DNA from: JAKOQB01 sp050258235
GTDB lineage: Bacteria; Pseudomonadota; Gammaproteobacteria; Burkholderiales; Burkholderiaceae_F
NCBI GenBank assembly: GCA_050258235.1
Contig: JBLMYK010000145.1
Span: 11,906-75,905 of the forward strand
Direction of reading: 5' to 3'
Length of the DNA stretch: 64,000 nt
A program made the translations under genes and the position numbers. Below the pieces are notes generated by a model. It made no database searches and had not been told where the DNA came from. It saw only the letters and a list, made by a program, of their open reading frames with translations. Shown here in pieces: positions 9,859 to 18,672 of this stretch. Each line of letters opens with the position of its first letter. Positions within the stretch are counted from its first letter, which is position 1.

Positions 9859-11277
9859 TCAGTTGTCGAAGACCGGGTCGAAGAGGGTTCCCGAGACCCG
9901 GACATCTGACGGTGTGCGCTGCCCCGGCGACGAGACTTCGGCGCGCAACACCCCGCCCAAATTGAAGTTGGGGTCGATGCCGAGCGCGCCCCGCACTCGA
10001 AGCGCACCGGCGCTGGCATTGACGTCGTGGACGCGCACGGTTCCACGTGAAACAGTGAAGGTGGCCTCGATGTCGTTGAAGCGAGTTGCGCCGCCGCTTG
10101 CGCTTCCCGGCGATTCTCGGATAGCGCTCGCCCCCAGGTTGATGCCGTTCAGTGCCGCAAGCCGCACCTGCGCTCGCCCCGTCGCCGACATCCGGTCGAG
10201 CGCCTCGACAAGCGTCGTGCCGCGACCGGACAGGACGGCGCTTGATTCCATGACGCCCTGCAGCGCGGGGGCCGACGCGCCGCCCGGCGCCAGCTTGGCC
10301 CGCTTCTGCGCCTCCCGCTCGATAGCCGACAGGTCAATGTTCGACGCCTGCAGGGCTCCCCGAACTGTCCAGTCGCCCGCCCTGACGGCGACCAGACTCC
10401 CGGTAACGACACCCAGAAAGCCGCTGACGGAGAAGTTATCGACCCGCAACCGCTCCGGCGCGAAAGCTCCGTCCGCGGACGCCTCGCCCCACTCCACCGC
10501 AGGGCCAAATGGCGCGCGCCACCCAACGGCACGAAAGCGGAAGCTCGCCGTATTCGAGTCTGAAACCCGGATCCCGATCTCGGATCGCCCTGTCGATTCG
10601 AGTTCCTGGATCGTGAACTCCCTGAAAGGCTCGCCATTCGCCCGCCTTGCCGAGATTTCGTAGCGTGCGGGCAGGATCCCGGCGTCTCGGAACCGAACAC
10701 TCTCAAAACGGATCGTGCTGATCGCCGCCGGCACTACCGAAGACAACATGGGCCCAGCCTGCAGCAGCGCAAATGCCTGGTCAGGCGTGAGTTCCAGCGG
10801 TCCCACTGATGCCTCGCCCCAGTCCCAGCCCGCGTTCTGGACAAACTTGGCGAGGCTCCCCCAGCTGAATCGGAGCGACACGCTGTCGATCCTGAACCGA
10901 TCGGCTACGTCGATCCCCTCGATCACGAGGCGAGGAGTCGGCGCCAGGCGCACGCCCGCATCTGCGACCGTGACCCGTCGCCCCATTGCCTGGCTCAATC
11001 GCGATGCGATCCCCTCCGCCGACGACGCCGACAAGAGCGGCAGAAGCGCCCGGGCCGCACCGAGGCCGGCAATTCCGACCGCAACTGCGGCAACCACTCC
11101 TAGCAGCCAGCGCGTGACCGACCTAACGCTCGTCCGCCGGCTGCGCGGCGAGTCGGCCTCGGATTCCGCGCGGGCGCGCACCTCCTGTGCATCGAGCCGG
11201 TCCGGCACATTCACCGACGTGATCGCGAAGTCAGTGATGACCGAGGCTTCAGGAATGACGTTGCGTTGGTTCTGCAT
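9859..11277 (-). CDS. AsmA-like envelope protein (membrane-anchored)
   Basis: From the ATG at 11277 the protein has 472 residues. A basic region (PRSRRTSVRSVTRW) precedes one membrane segment (LLGVVAAVAVGIAGLGAARALLP), and a long periplasmic beta-rich part follows. That part resembles the AsmA/TamB/YhdP group: the VTVADAGVRLAPTPRLVIEGIDV stretch is like the conserved AsmA N-terminal motif (only outlined here), and the C-terminal domain holds repeated short strands. Such proteins are linked to phospholipid transport to the outer membrane; the exact role here is unknown. A longer frame starts at 11346, but MQNQRNV at 11277 is the likelier start. A second parS site lies within the gene. Confidence 0.75.
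   Translation of the reverse strand: MQNQRNVIPEASVITDFAITSVNVPDRLDAQEVRARAESEADSPRSRRTSVRSVTRWLLGVVAAVAVGIAGLGAARALLPLLSASSAEGIASRLSQAMGRRVTVADAGVRLAPTPRLVIEGIDVADRFRIDSVSLRFSWGSLAKFVQNAGWDWGEASVGPLELTPDQAFALLQAGPMLSSVVPAAISTIRFESVRFRDAGILPARYEISARRANGEPFREFTIQELESTGRSEIGIRVSDSNTASFRFRAVGWRAPFGPAVEWGEASADGAFAPERLRVDNFSVSGFLGVVTGSLVAVRAGDWTVRGALQASNIDLSAIEREAQKRAKLAPGGASAPALQGVMESSAVLSGRGTTLVEALDRMSATGRAQVRLAALNGINLGASAIRESPGSASGGATRFNDIEATFTVSRGTVRVHDVNASAGALRVRGALGIDPNFNLGGVLRAEVSSPGQRTPSDVRVSGTLFDPVFDN
10039..10054. promoter_or_regulatory. parS centromere site 2 (inside a coding region)
   Basis: The bases GGTTCCACGTGAAACA match the Bacillus-type site TGTTCCACGTGAAACA at 15 of 16 positions; only the first base differs. 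It is 219 bases from parS site 1 and lies in the 3-prime part of the AsmA-like gene. Paired sites near mnmG and parAB are a common arrangement. ParB occupancy cannot be seen from sequence alone. Confidence 0.88.
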
Positions 11278-11480
11278 CGGCTCGGCACCGGAGTGCGCGC
11301 GGGATTTGAGTGTGCGCTTACATGCGCGAAAACGTTCGCGCGTCAATGCCCTAGTGCAACCAACGGATTGTATCGGGCGAGGCGGCGCCCGGACGCGGCA
11401 CGGGTCGGGTCAAACCCGCCGAGCCTCCGAAAGGCCAGACCGGCCCGAGGGACGCACAGCGGGGGCAAGGACGAACGCCG

Positions 11481-13316
11481 TCAGGCCGACAGCATCGCCT
11501 CGAATCGCTCCCGCGCTGTCTGCAGTTCCATCGGAACGTTCGTGCCAAGTTTTGCGAACAGCTCGCGATGCGACTCGATCTCGCGCTTCCAGTCGGCGAC
11601 GTCGATGCGCGTGATCTGATCGAACTGTGGGCGCGAGAACCGCAACCCGTCCCAGCGGAGATCGTCGTAAGTTGGTGAAATTCCGAGCAGGTGCTCGGAG
11701 CCGCGCGCGCCTCCCTCGACCCGCCTGACGACCCACTCGAGGACTCGCATGTTCTCGGAAAAACCCGCCCAGATGAACCGTCCGCCGCTGTCAGTGCGGA
11801 ACCAGTTGACGCAGAAGATCTTCGGCAGTTTTGCGCCCGCCCGCTGCAGAGCCGCCCCAAGATCAAGCCAGTGCTTGAAGTAATCCGCCATGTGATACCC
11901 GCAGAACGGCAGCATCGCGAACGGGTCCCTTCGCAACACACCTTGCGCTCCCGCCTGCGCCGCGGTCGTCTCGGATCCCATCGTGGCCGCCATGTAGACA
12001 CCCTCGGTCCAGGTCCTGGCCTCCGTGACCAGGGGCACGGTCGTCGACCGCCGGCCACCGAAGACGAAGGCGTCGATGGGAACGCCGTTCGGGTCCTCCC
12101 AATCGACGTCGATCGAGGGGCATTGGCTGGCCGCGACGGTGAAGCGCGCGTTGGGGTGCGCAGCCTTGCGACCGCAGTCAGGGGTCCAGTCCTTGCCCTG
12201 CCAGTCCAGCGCGTGCACGGGCGCCGGCCCCATGCCTTCCCACCAGACGTCACCGTCGTCCGTCAATGCGACATTGGTGAAAATGACGTTTTCGTGCAGC
12301 ATCGCCATCGCATTCGGGTTGGTCTTCTGGCCCGTACCTGGCGCAACACCGAAACAGCCGTATTCAGGGTTGATCGCGTAGAGGCGGCCATCGTCATGCG
12401 GCTTGATCCACGCGATGTCCTCGCCGATCGTCGTGACCTTCCAGTCCGCCATTTCCTTGGGCGGGATCAGCATCGCGAAATTCGTCTTGCCGCAGGCCGA
12501 CGGGAACGCGGCAGCAATGTGGTACTTGCGGCCTTCGGGGGACGTCACTGCCAGGATCAGCATGTGCTCCGCCAGCCACCCCTCGTCGCGCCCCATCGCC
12601 GACGCGATTCGCAGCGCCAGGCACTTCTTCCCCAGCAACGCGTTGCCGCCATACCCGGACCCGTAGCTCCAGATTTCGCGCGTCTCCGGAAAGTGGACGA
12701 TGTATTTCGTCGGATTGCACGGCCAGGGGACGTCCTTTTCGCCATCTGCAAGCGGCTTGCCAACCGAATGCACGCAAGGCACGAACGTTCCACCCTCGCC
12801 CAGAACGTCGTAGACGGCGCGGCCTACCCGTGTCATCAGCCGCATGTTGACGACGACGTAGGGACTGTCCGTGAGTTCGACGCCGATCTGGGCGATGTGC
12901 GACCCAAGCGGACCCATCGAGAACGGGATCACGTACATCGTTCGGCCACGCATGCAGCCGGCAAAGATCTCGCCAAGCGTCGTGCGCATCTGCCCTGGCG
13001 CCATCCAGTTGTTCGTCGGGCCGGCGTCGGACTCCCTCTCGCTGCAGATGAAAGTCCGATCCTCCACGCGCGCAACGTCGGATGGGTCGGACCAAGCCAG
13101 GTAGGAGTTGGGCCGCTTGTACGGGTTGAGCCGGCGAATTGTTCCGCTCTGGACCAGTTCATCGCACAACCGGTCTGCCTCCGCCTGAGAGCCGTCGCAC
13201 CAGACGATGCGGTCCGGACAAGTCAGGCGCGCGATTTCGGCCACCCAATCGACCAACTTCTTGTGCCGGACATGAGGCGGCGCCTCGACACGTTGCCCGG
13301 AAGGAATGGCGCTCAT
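11481..13316 (-). CDS. pckG: Phosphoenolpyruvate carboxykinase (GTP)
   Basis: Interconverts oxaloacetate plus GTP with PEP, CO2 and GDP, the entry step of gluconeogenesis from TCA intermediates. From the ATG at 13316 it has 611 residues, normal for the GTP class. The kinase-1a loop FPSACGKTNFAML contains the hyper-reactive cysteine typical of GTP-PEPCKs. It is preceded by EWLAEHMLIL-like and KKCLALRIAS segments and followed by the metal-binding GEDIAWIK. GGGAG lies about 10 bases before the ATG. A longer frame starts at 13421 but adds only low-complexity sequence. Growth on aromatics, as the box genes imply, would need this enzyme; that link is inference. Confidence 0.97.
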   Translation of the reverse strand: MSAIPSGQRVEAPPHVRHKKLVDWVAEIARLTCPDRIVWCDGSQAEADRLCDELVQSGTIRRLNPYKRPNSYLAWSDPSDVARVEDRTFICSERESDAGPTNNWMAPGQMRTTLGEIFAGCMRGRTMYVIPFSMGPLGSHIAQIGVELTDSPYVVVNMRLMTRVGRAVYDVLGEGGTFVPCVHSVGKPLADGEKDVPWPCNPTKYIVHFPETREIWSYGSGYGGNALLGKKCLALRIASAMGRDEGWLAEHMLILAVTSPEGRKYHIAAAFPSACGKTNFAMLIPPKEMADWKVTTIGEDIAWIKPHDDGRLYAINPEYGCFGVAPGTGQKTNPNAMAMLHENVIFTNVALTDDGDVWWEGMGPAPVHALDWQGKDWTPDCGRKAAHPNARFTVAASQCPSIDVDWEDPNGVPIDAFVFGGRRSTTVPLVTEARTWTEGVYMAATMGSETTAAQAGAQGVLRRDPFAMLPFCGYHMADYFKHWLDLGAALQRAGAKLPKIFCVNWFRTDSGGRFIWAGFSENMRVLEWVVRRVEGGARGSEHLLGISPTYDDLRWDGLRFSRPQFDQITRIDVADWKREIESHRELFAKLGTNVPMELQTARERFEAMLSA

Positions 13317-13556
13317 GAACAATGCTCCCGCTGCTCGTTGATCTGACCCGCTGTGATTCCGCCCTGCCGCGCTTCCACATGGTCGGCGCTTCCTCAAGAC
13401 TTCGCAGGCGAAAGGGCGCAAAGTTTACTCTGGGCGTTCCCAAAACGACTCCGGCGCACCCGATGGCGGTAGGCAAATCGCGCCTCGGCGGCAGATAGCG
13501 ACATTTCGCCGCTTTTAGGTATCGTTCCCGCCTCGCACCCGCCGTGGGAGGCACCG

Positions 13557-14555
13557 ATGCGTGTTGCAATCCTCGACGACTATCAGGACGTCGTCCGGCA
13601 TCTTGGCGCGTACCGCGCACTCGAGGGCCTCGACGTCCGCGTCTTCAATCAGACCGCCAAAGGCTTGGGTCAGTTGTCCGCGCGCCTGCGGGACTTCGAC
13701 GCCATCGTCTTGATTCGCGAACGCACACGAATCACGGATCTTCTGCTCGCGCGACTTCCCAAGCTCAGGCTGATCAGCCAGACCGGCAAGGTCGGATCGC
13801 ATATCGATCTTGACGCATGCTCACGGCGCGGCATCGCGGTGACCGAATCACAAGGTTATGCGGCCGCAACCGCGGAATTCACCTGGCTGCTGATCCTCGC
13901 GGCGCTGCGGCGCCTGCCGGCCTACATGGCCAACTTCTATGCGGGTCAATGGCAGCGGAGCTTCCCGCAGCAGCCGGACTGGCCGCTGGCCGGACTCGGC
14001 GAATCAGTCGCCGGCAAGACTCTGGGAATCTGGGGCTATGGTCGCATCGGACGCATCGTCGCAGCGTACGGTCGGGCATTCGACATGCAGGTTCAGGTGC
14101 ATGGCCGAGCGGGCTCTCTCCAGCAGGCCGCGGCAGACGGGTATAGAGCAGTCGCGGACCGAGGCGAATTCTTTGCGGCCTGCGACATTGTCACGCTGCA
14201 CCTGCGTCTGCTCGAGGCGACGCGGGGCTGTGTAACGCGCGCCGACCTGGGACGCATGAAACCCACCTCGTTGATCGTGAACACCAGCCGTGCGGAGCTG
14301 ATCGAACCGGGCGCACTTGCCTCCGCCCTTGCAGCGGGGCGGCCGGGGCTGGCCGCGGTCGACGTCTACGAGCAGGAACCCGCGTCTGTCGACGAGCCCT
14401 TGCTGCGCGAGTGGCGCGCGCTGTGCACGCCCCATCTTGGATTCACCGAGCGGCAATCGTATGAGCGGCTGTTCTCGGGCGCGCTGGCCAGCGTCGCTGC
14501 GTTCGCGCGCGGCGACCCGATCAACGCGGTGAACCAGATCGCGCCCAGAAACTGA
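13557..14555 (+). CDS. D-2-hydroxyacid dehydrogenase (NAD-dependent, SerA-like)
   Basis: The 332 residues form the two-domain D-isomer 2-hydroxyacid dehydrogenase fold. The NAD-binding motif GKTLGIWGYGRIGRIVAAYG lies near residues 153-172. The catalytic triad is visible: Arg in NTSRAELI (about 241), Glu in YEQEP (about 270) and His in TPHLGF (about 290). There is no ACT domain, so it is not a full SerA. GGGAGG lies 7 bases before the ATG. Substrate unknown; phosphoglycerate, glyoxylate or hydroxypyruvate are all possible. It converges on the cold-shock gene across a shared terminator hairpin. Confidence 0.9.
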   Translation: MRVAILDDYQDVVRHLGAYRALEGLDVRVFNQTAKGLGQLSARLRDFDAIVLIRERTRITDLLLARLPKLRLISQTGKVGSHIDLDACSRRGIAVTESQGYAAATAEFTWLLILAALRRLPAYMANFYAGQWQRSFPQQPDWPLAGLGESVAGKTLGIWGYGRIGRIVAAYGRAFDMQVQVHGRAGSLQQAAADGYRAVADRGEFFAACDIVTLHLRLLEATRGCVTRADLGRMKPTSLIVNTSRAELIEPGALASALAAGRPGLAAVDVYEQEPASVDEPLLREWRALCTPHLGFTERQSYERLFSGALASVAAFARGDPINAVNQIAPRN

Positions 14556-14587
14556 AACGGCCGACCCGCGGGGACCGGCCGTTTCAG
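14552..14587. terminator. Bidirectional hairpin between dehydrogenase and cold-shock genes
   Basis: A perfect 12-base-pair inverted repeat: left arm CTGAAACGGCCG at 14552-14563, right arm CGGCCGTTTCAG at 14576-14587, with a 12-base loop. The left arm begins in the dehydrogenase stop codon region, and the cspA stop is 16 bases beyond the right arm, so it can serve both converging genes. The A-rich and T-rich edges are short, so intrinsic strength is uncertain. Confidence 0.8.
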
Positions 14588-14603
14588 AAGAACCGGAACG
14601 CTT

Positions 14604-14810
14604 TCAGCCGATCGGCACGATCTCGACCGCCTGCGGCCCCTTCTGCCCCTGCTGGACCTGGTACTCGACGCGCTGGTTCTCCTTGAGCGTGCGAAAGCCC
14701 TTGGACTTGATCCCGCTGTAGTGCGCGAACAGATCCGCCCCGCCATCATCCGGCTTGATGAACCCGAAACCCTTCGTCTCGTTGAACCACTTTACCGTGC
14801 CTGTCGGCAT
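14604..14810 (-). CDS. Cold-shock domain protein (CspA family)
   Basis: Small single-stranded nucleic-acid binding protein and RNA chaperone. From the ATG at 14810 it has 68 residues, the family length. It begins MPTGTVKWFNETKGFGFI, which includes RNP1 (KGFGFI). RNP2 appears as DLFAHYS, where the more usual form is VFVHFS. A longer frame from 14855 adds 15 residues unlike any Csp. The 260 bases upstream (14811-15070) contain no gene and probably hold its promoter and a long 5-prime leader, as is common for csp genes. Whether it is cold-induced cannot be told. Confidence 0.95.
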   Translation of the reverse strand: MPTGTVKWFNETKGFGFIKPDDGGADLFAHYSGIKSKGFRTLKENQRVEYQVQQGQKGPQAVEIVPIG

Positions 14811-15070
14811 AGAACTCTCACTTGGATGAACACGGGAAGCGCCCGCGGCGCGCAAGCGATTGGTGCGTAATAACTGGGGAGTACTGCGACAGGAACTTCA
14901 ATGGAGACAAGGCGCCCGAAGCGCGAATGAGCTTTAGATGCCTTGAGACTGAGCGAGCACTTGGAGCCAGATAACACAGCGCAGAAATCGACTGCGGCGT
15001 CAAAACTACCCCAATCGGCGCAACCGCGCTAGTGGGGGCAGCACATCATCCGCGATGCCGCCGGCCGCCG

Positions 15071-16057
15071 CTAATGCGGAAGCTGGCTCCAGAGAGCAAG
15101 CAACGCGGCTTCGCGCGCCTCGGCCAGGCCGCCAGCGGGGCCTCCGTCCGCGCGCGAAGAGCACCAGCGCCACGTGTCTCGAACCGTATCTTCGAGCGAC
15201 CGGTGGCACAAGCCAGCTGACCAGCCCCGCTCGCCGCTGATCTGCGCAAACCCTGCGGCCTCCTCTCCCGCCCAAAGCGGCAGGTCCGTCCACGGCTGAA
15301 CCGCGTGCTGCCGCAGGAACTCGCGGGCGACCCATACTGGGCGGACGCTGGTGCCCAAGGCATGCGCACAACGCGAGATGAAACCCGACAGCGTCAATGG
15401 CTGCCGCGGCCCGACGGCGTTGAACGTTCCGCTGATTTCGCACTGCAGCAGATCGATCATCCAGCTCGCCAGATCATGCGCGTCGATGAACTGAACCGGA
15501 TAGTCGGGCACACCGGGCAACAGCACCGCGCCACCACGCGCGCATCGCCGCACCCAGTACGAGAACCGGTTGGTGGGATCGTGCGGGCCGACGATGAGCC
15601 CGGGTCGAACCACGAGCGACCGTTCGGCAAAGACGTCGCAGACAACCCGCTCGCATGCCGCCTTCAGCGCTCCATAGCTGGCCACGACGTCCTCGCTCGT
15701 GGGAGCGCTCAACTCAGCGAGCGGCGCATCCTCCGCGACGCCCGCGCGGGAGGGGTCGCGATAGACGCTGATGCTCGAGACGAAAAGGTAGCGCTTCGTC
15801 CGGTGCGACAGCGCGTCGACCGACTGCTGCACGACGCGCGGAACGTAGCCGCAGGTGTCGACGACTGCGTCCCAGGTCCGGTCCGCAAGGCTTTTCAGAT
15901 CGCCGTCCCGATTGCCGTGCAGCTGCTCGACTTCCGGATACAGGTCGGGCGCGCTCAGTCCGCGATTGAAAAGCGTGACCTGGTGACCCGCAGCGAGCGC
16001 GGCCGCGACCAAATGTCGCCCCAGAAAGCGCGTGCCCCCAATGATCAAGATTCTCAT
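15071..16057 (-). CDS. NAD-dependent epimerase/reductase (extended SDR)
   Basis: From the ATG at 16057 the protein has 328 residues and begins MRILIIGGTRFLGRHL, the Rossmann nucleotide loop of extended SDRs. The active-site Tyr and Lys are visible in SYGALKAACERV (YxxxK). FVSSISVYRD supplies the expected serine strand. The overall pattern (NRG, DTCGYVP, VDTCGY) resembles a branch often annotated as SDR family reductases or mRNA-binding CSP41-like proteins of Burkholderiales and actinobacteria. The substrate is unknown. Five codons further upstream (16072) is an alternative start. Confidence 0.82.
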   Translation of the reverse strand: MRILIIGGTRFLGRHLVAAALAAGHQVTLFNRGLSAPDLYPEVEQLHGNRDGDLKSLADRTWDAVVDTCGYVPRVVQQSVDALSHRTKRYLFVSSISVYRDPSRAGVAEDAPLAELSAPTSEDVVASYGALKAACERVVCDVFAERSLVVRPGLIVGPHDPTNRFSYWVRRCARGGAVLLPGVPDYPVQFIDAHDLASWMIDLLQCEISGTFNAVGPRQPLTLSGFISRCAHALGTSVRPVWVAREFLRQHAVQPWTDLPLWAGEEAAGFAQISGERGWSAGLCHRSLEDTVRDTWRWCSSRADGGPAGGLAEAREAALLALWSQLPH

Positions 16058-16286
16058 CGGTCCGACATGCATCCGCTAACGTCGCGATACGGTCCGCCAA
16101 GCGTCAGCATGGCGCCGCTCCGCTGTCTCCAACGACATGCCAGACAACTGGCGCGGGCACCCGGCGCGCTGCGCCTGTGCCGCCATCTTGCTCGCTGCGC
16201 GACAGGCATCGCAGAGAAGCCCCCTAACGGCGACCTCGTTCGACGCGCCGGCGGGCGGCCGGGCGGACAGCGCGCCTGGCTTCGGT

Positions 16287-17240
16287 TCACTCGAAGCGCG
16301 CGTACTCGGCAACTCGACGTCCGTCGACAGCGGCCCCGGCAAGAGCCATCGCCGCTGCCTGCGACGTCGCTCCCAGTTTGCCACGGCCGCGCGCCCGCGC
16401 GGCGAGCACGAATTCGCGCACCGCACGCGCATAGGCCTCGCCGCCGCCGAGCGCCGCGTTCCAGTGCGTCGCACCATCGATCTTCACCAGTCGTCGAAGA
16501 TCGGGCAGCACGTTCGCCGCGGCCGCGTAGAGCCGGTCACTCATCTCGTGCGGAACCACCCGGTCCGCAGTGCCGTGGATCAGGAGCAGCGGTTCGTCGA
16601 CCTGCGCAATCTTCTGCATCGAGTCGAATTCCTGCGTCACGATGACGTCCAAGAGTGGAATCCAGTTCCAGCGCGATGCGCGCACGAGATCCGGAATGCT
16701 GGTGAATGTCGATTCCACGATCAACCCGCCGATGCCATCCACGTCCGCGGCCAGATCGATCGCCAGTGCCCCGCCCAGGCTGTACCCGTAGACGAAACGC
16801 CGTGCCGGATCGGGCTGGCGTCGTATCAGCTCCTCAAATGCCCGGCGAGTGTCTTCGCGCGCCGATTGCTCGCTCGGTAGCAGCGCAGTGGACCGACCGA
16901 ACCCGCGATAGTCGATCGCCAGCACGTTGAAACCCAGGGATCGAAGCAATTCGACCCGAGCGTAGCTGCCTGACAGGTTGCGCCGCGCGCCATGCAGGAA
17001 CAATACGGTCGGTGCGCCCGCTTCGGCGGCCGGCACGTACCAGGCATGCAGGTGGCCGCCGCCGGCAAGCGGCAGTTCGAAGGCAGTGCCCCCCGCAGGA
17101 GGCTCACGATCACCGTAACGGGCGCTCGACTCGTGCTGGAAGATATTCCGACGCTGCCACTCGTCGATGCTGGCGCAGCCGCTTGCTAGCGCAAGCATCG
17201 CGGCAAGGACAACGCAGACTCTGACGGCTTTCGGATGCAT
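16287..17240 (-). CDS. Alpha/beta-hydrolase lipoprotein
   Basis: From the ATG at 17240 the protein has 317 residues with a lipoprotein signal (lipobox LASGC), so it is probably anchored in the periplasm. The alpha/beta-hydrolase features are complete: the oxyanion strand LFLHGARRNL, the nucleophile elbow GYSLGGALA, the acid in GTADRVVP and the histidine in GATHWN. It resembles the YfhR/BEM46-like serine peptidase or esterase group. Substrate unknown. The last 40 residues are low-complexity alanine and arginine. A longer frame starts at 17276, but the lipoprotein signal fixes the start. Confidence 0.85.
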   Translation of the reverse strand: MHPKAVRVCVVLAAMLALASGCASIDEWQRRNIFQHESSARYGDREPPAGGTAFELPLAGGGHLHAWYVPAAEAGAPTVLFLHGARRNLSGSYARVELLRSLGFNVLAIDYRGFGRSTALLPSEQSAREDTRRAFEELIRRQPDPARRFVYGYSLGGALAIDLAADVDGIGGLIVESTFTSIPDLVRASRWNWIPLLDVIVTQEFDSMQKIAQVDEPLLLIHGTADRVVPHEMSDRLYAAAANVLPDLRRLVKIDGATHWNAALGGGEAYARAVREFVLAARARGRGKLGATSQAAAMALAGAAVDGRRVAEYARFE

Positions 17241-17533
17241 CTCGAACTGCACAAGTTGACCGGCGCGCCACCCCAATGCCGCGCACGCGATTCAGCGACA
17301 GTCCGCACGCCGACCGACGACGTGCTGACGGGATTCTTCGACCCCGGGACGCATGCAATGGCGGCCCGGCCGCGTCGTTCGAAGTGGGCCGGCGACGCTC
17401 ACTCCTTGCGCGAGGCCGTATCGCTCACTGCGCGGCAACGTCCATACAATAAAGGAGGACCGTGCCGTGCACCGCGTGCATGCACATGGTACGGTTTGCT
17501 CATCAGGGCCTCATCATCGGAAGGAGTGCTGAC

Positions 17534-18628
17534 ATGTCGCTACGACTCGCGTTTGCGGCTCTTGCCGCGGCGGCGGCGCCGGTATTGGCGCAGACACCAC
17601 CGGCCGGCTACCCGGCGGACTATGCACAGACTATCGCCGCTGCGAAGAAGGAGGGCAAGGTTGTCATCTACAGCGCGCTCGATACGAAGGCCGCGCAGCC
17701 GCTGATCAGGGACTTCAATGCGCTGTATCCCGACATCAAGGTCGAGTACAACGACATGAACTCCACCGAGATGTACAACCGCTTCATTGCGGAAGTTGCC
17801 GCGGGACAGGGTTCGGCCGACGTGATGTGGAGTTCGGCAATGGACCTGCAGATCAAGCTCGTCGACGACGGCCAGGCGATGACGTACAGGTCGCCGGAGG
17901 CCTCCAAGCTTCCTTCGTGGGCGGTCTACAAGGACCAGGCCTACGGCACAACCTACGAGCCCGCGGTGTTCATCTACAACAAGCGCCTGGTGGCGGGCGA
18001 TGAAGTGCCGCAGGATCACGCGGCGTTCGCCAGGCTGATCAACACCAAGACCGACAAGTTCAAGGGCAAGGTCACCACTTACGACATCGAGAAGAGCGGC
18101 GTCGGCTTCATGTTCGTCGTTCAGGACACCAAGTATTTCCCCGGCATGAAGGACCTGGAGAGGGGCTTCGGAGCAAGCAGCTACCGCGTCTATTCCAGCA
18201 CCGGGAACATGCTGGAGAAGGTTTCGTCCGGCGAGCATCTGCTCGGCTACAACGTGCTGGGGTCGTACGCGCTGGTGCGGGCGAAGAAGGATCAGAACCT
18301 GGGCGTCGTGCTACCGAAGGACTACACGCTCGTTCTGTCGCGCGTGATGTTCATCGGCAAGCACGCGCGCAACCCGGATGCGGCCAAGCTCTGGCTCGAC
18401 TACATCCTGTCGGCCCGCGGCCAGAAGATGATCGGCAGCGACGTGGAGCTGTTTTCGGTGCGCAATGATGTCGACGCCGAATACACCGCCGCCAAGCTGA
18501 ACAAGGAACTCGGCTCCAACGTCAAGCCGATTCCGCTCAGCGCCGAGATCGTCAGCTACCTGGATCCGAAGAAACGCCTCGAGTTCCTGAACGCGTGGAA
18601 AGCGGCGCTCGCCGCCGGCGCGAAGTAG
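17534..18628 (+). CDS. ABC transporter periplasmic binding protein, iron(III)/family 1 type
   Basis: Captures the substrate in the periplasm for the permease and ATPase encoded next. From the ATG at 17534 it has 364 residues with a Sec signal peptide (MSLRLAFAALAAAAAPVLAQ). The mature protein (KKEGKVVIYSALDTKAAQPL, then YNDMNSTEMYNRF) is of the FutA/FbpA/AfuA type; related proteins bind ferric iron, 2-aminoethylphosphonate or other small anions. AAGGAG lies 7 bases before the ATG. A second strong ribosome site, AAAGGAGG at 17451, precedes an in-frame GTG at 17462, but starting there would bury the signal peptide. Confidence 0.88.
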   Translation: MSLRLAFAALAAAAAPVLAQTPPAGYPADYAQTIAAAKKEGKVVIYSALDTKAAQPLIRDFNALYPDIKVEYNDMNSTEMYNRFIAEVAAGQGSADVMWSSAMDLQIKLVDDGQAMTYRSPEASKLPSWAVYKDQAYGTTYEPAVFIYNKRLVAGDEVPQDHAAFARLINTKTDKFKGKVTTYDIEKSGVGFMFVVQDTKYFPGMKDLERGFGASSYRVYSSTGNMLEKVSSGEHLLGYNVLGSYALVRAKKDQNLGVVLPKDYTLVLSRVMFIGKHARNPDAAKLWLDYILSARGQKMIGSDVELFSVRNDVDAEYTAAKLNKELGSNVKPIPLSAEIVSYLDPKKRLEFLNAWKAALAAGAK

Positions 18629-18672
18629 CCAACTGAGGCGGCGGCGCGACGAGGTCGCCGCCGCGAGCGGCG

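Noticed and set aside
13317..13556. Extra N-terminal coding for pckG up to 13421
   Set aside because: The added 35 residues are low-complexity and the ATG at 13316 has a ribosome site and fits the family length.
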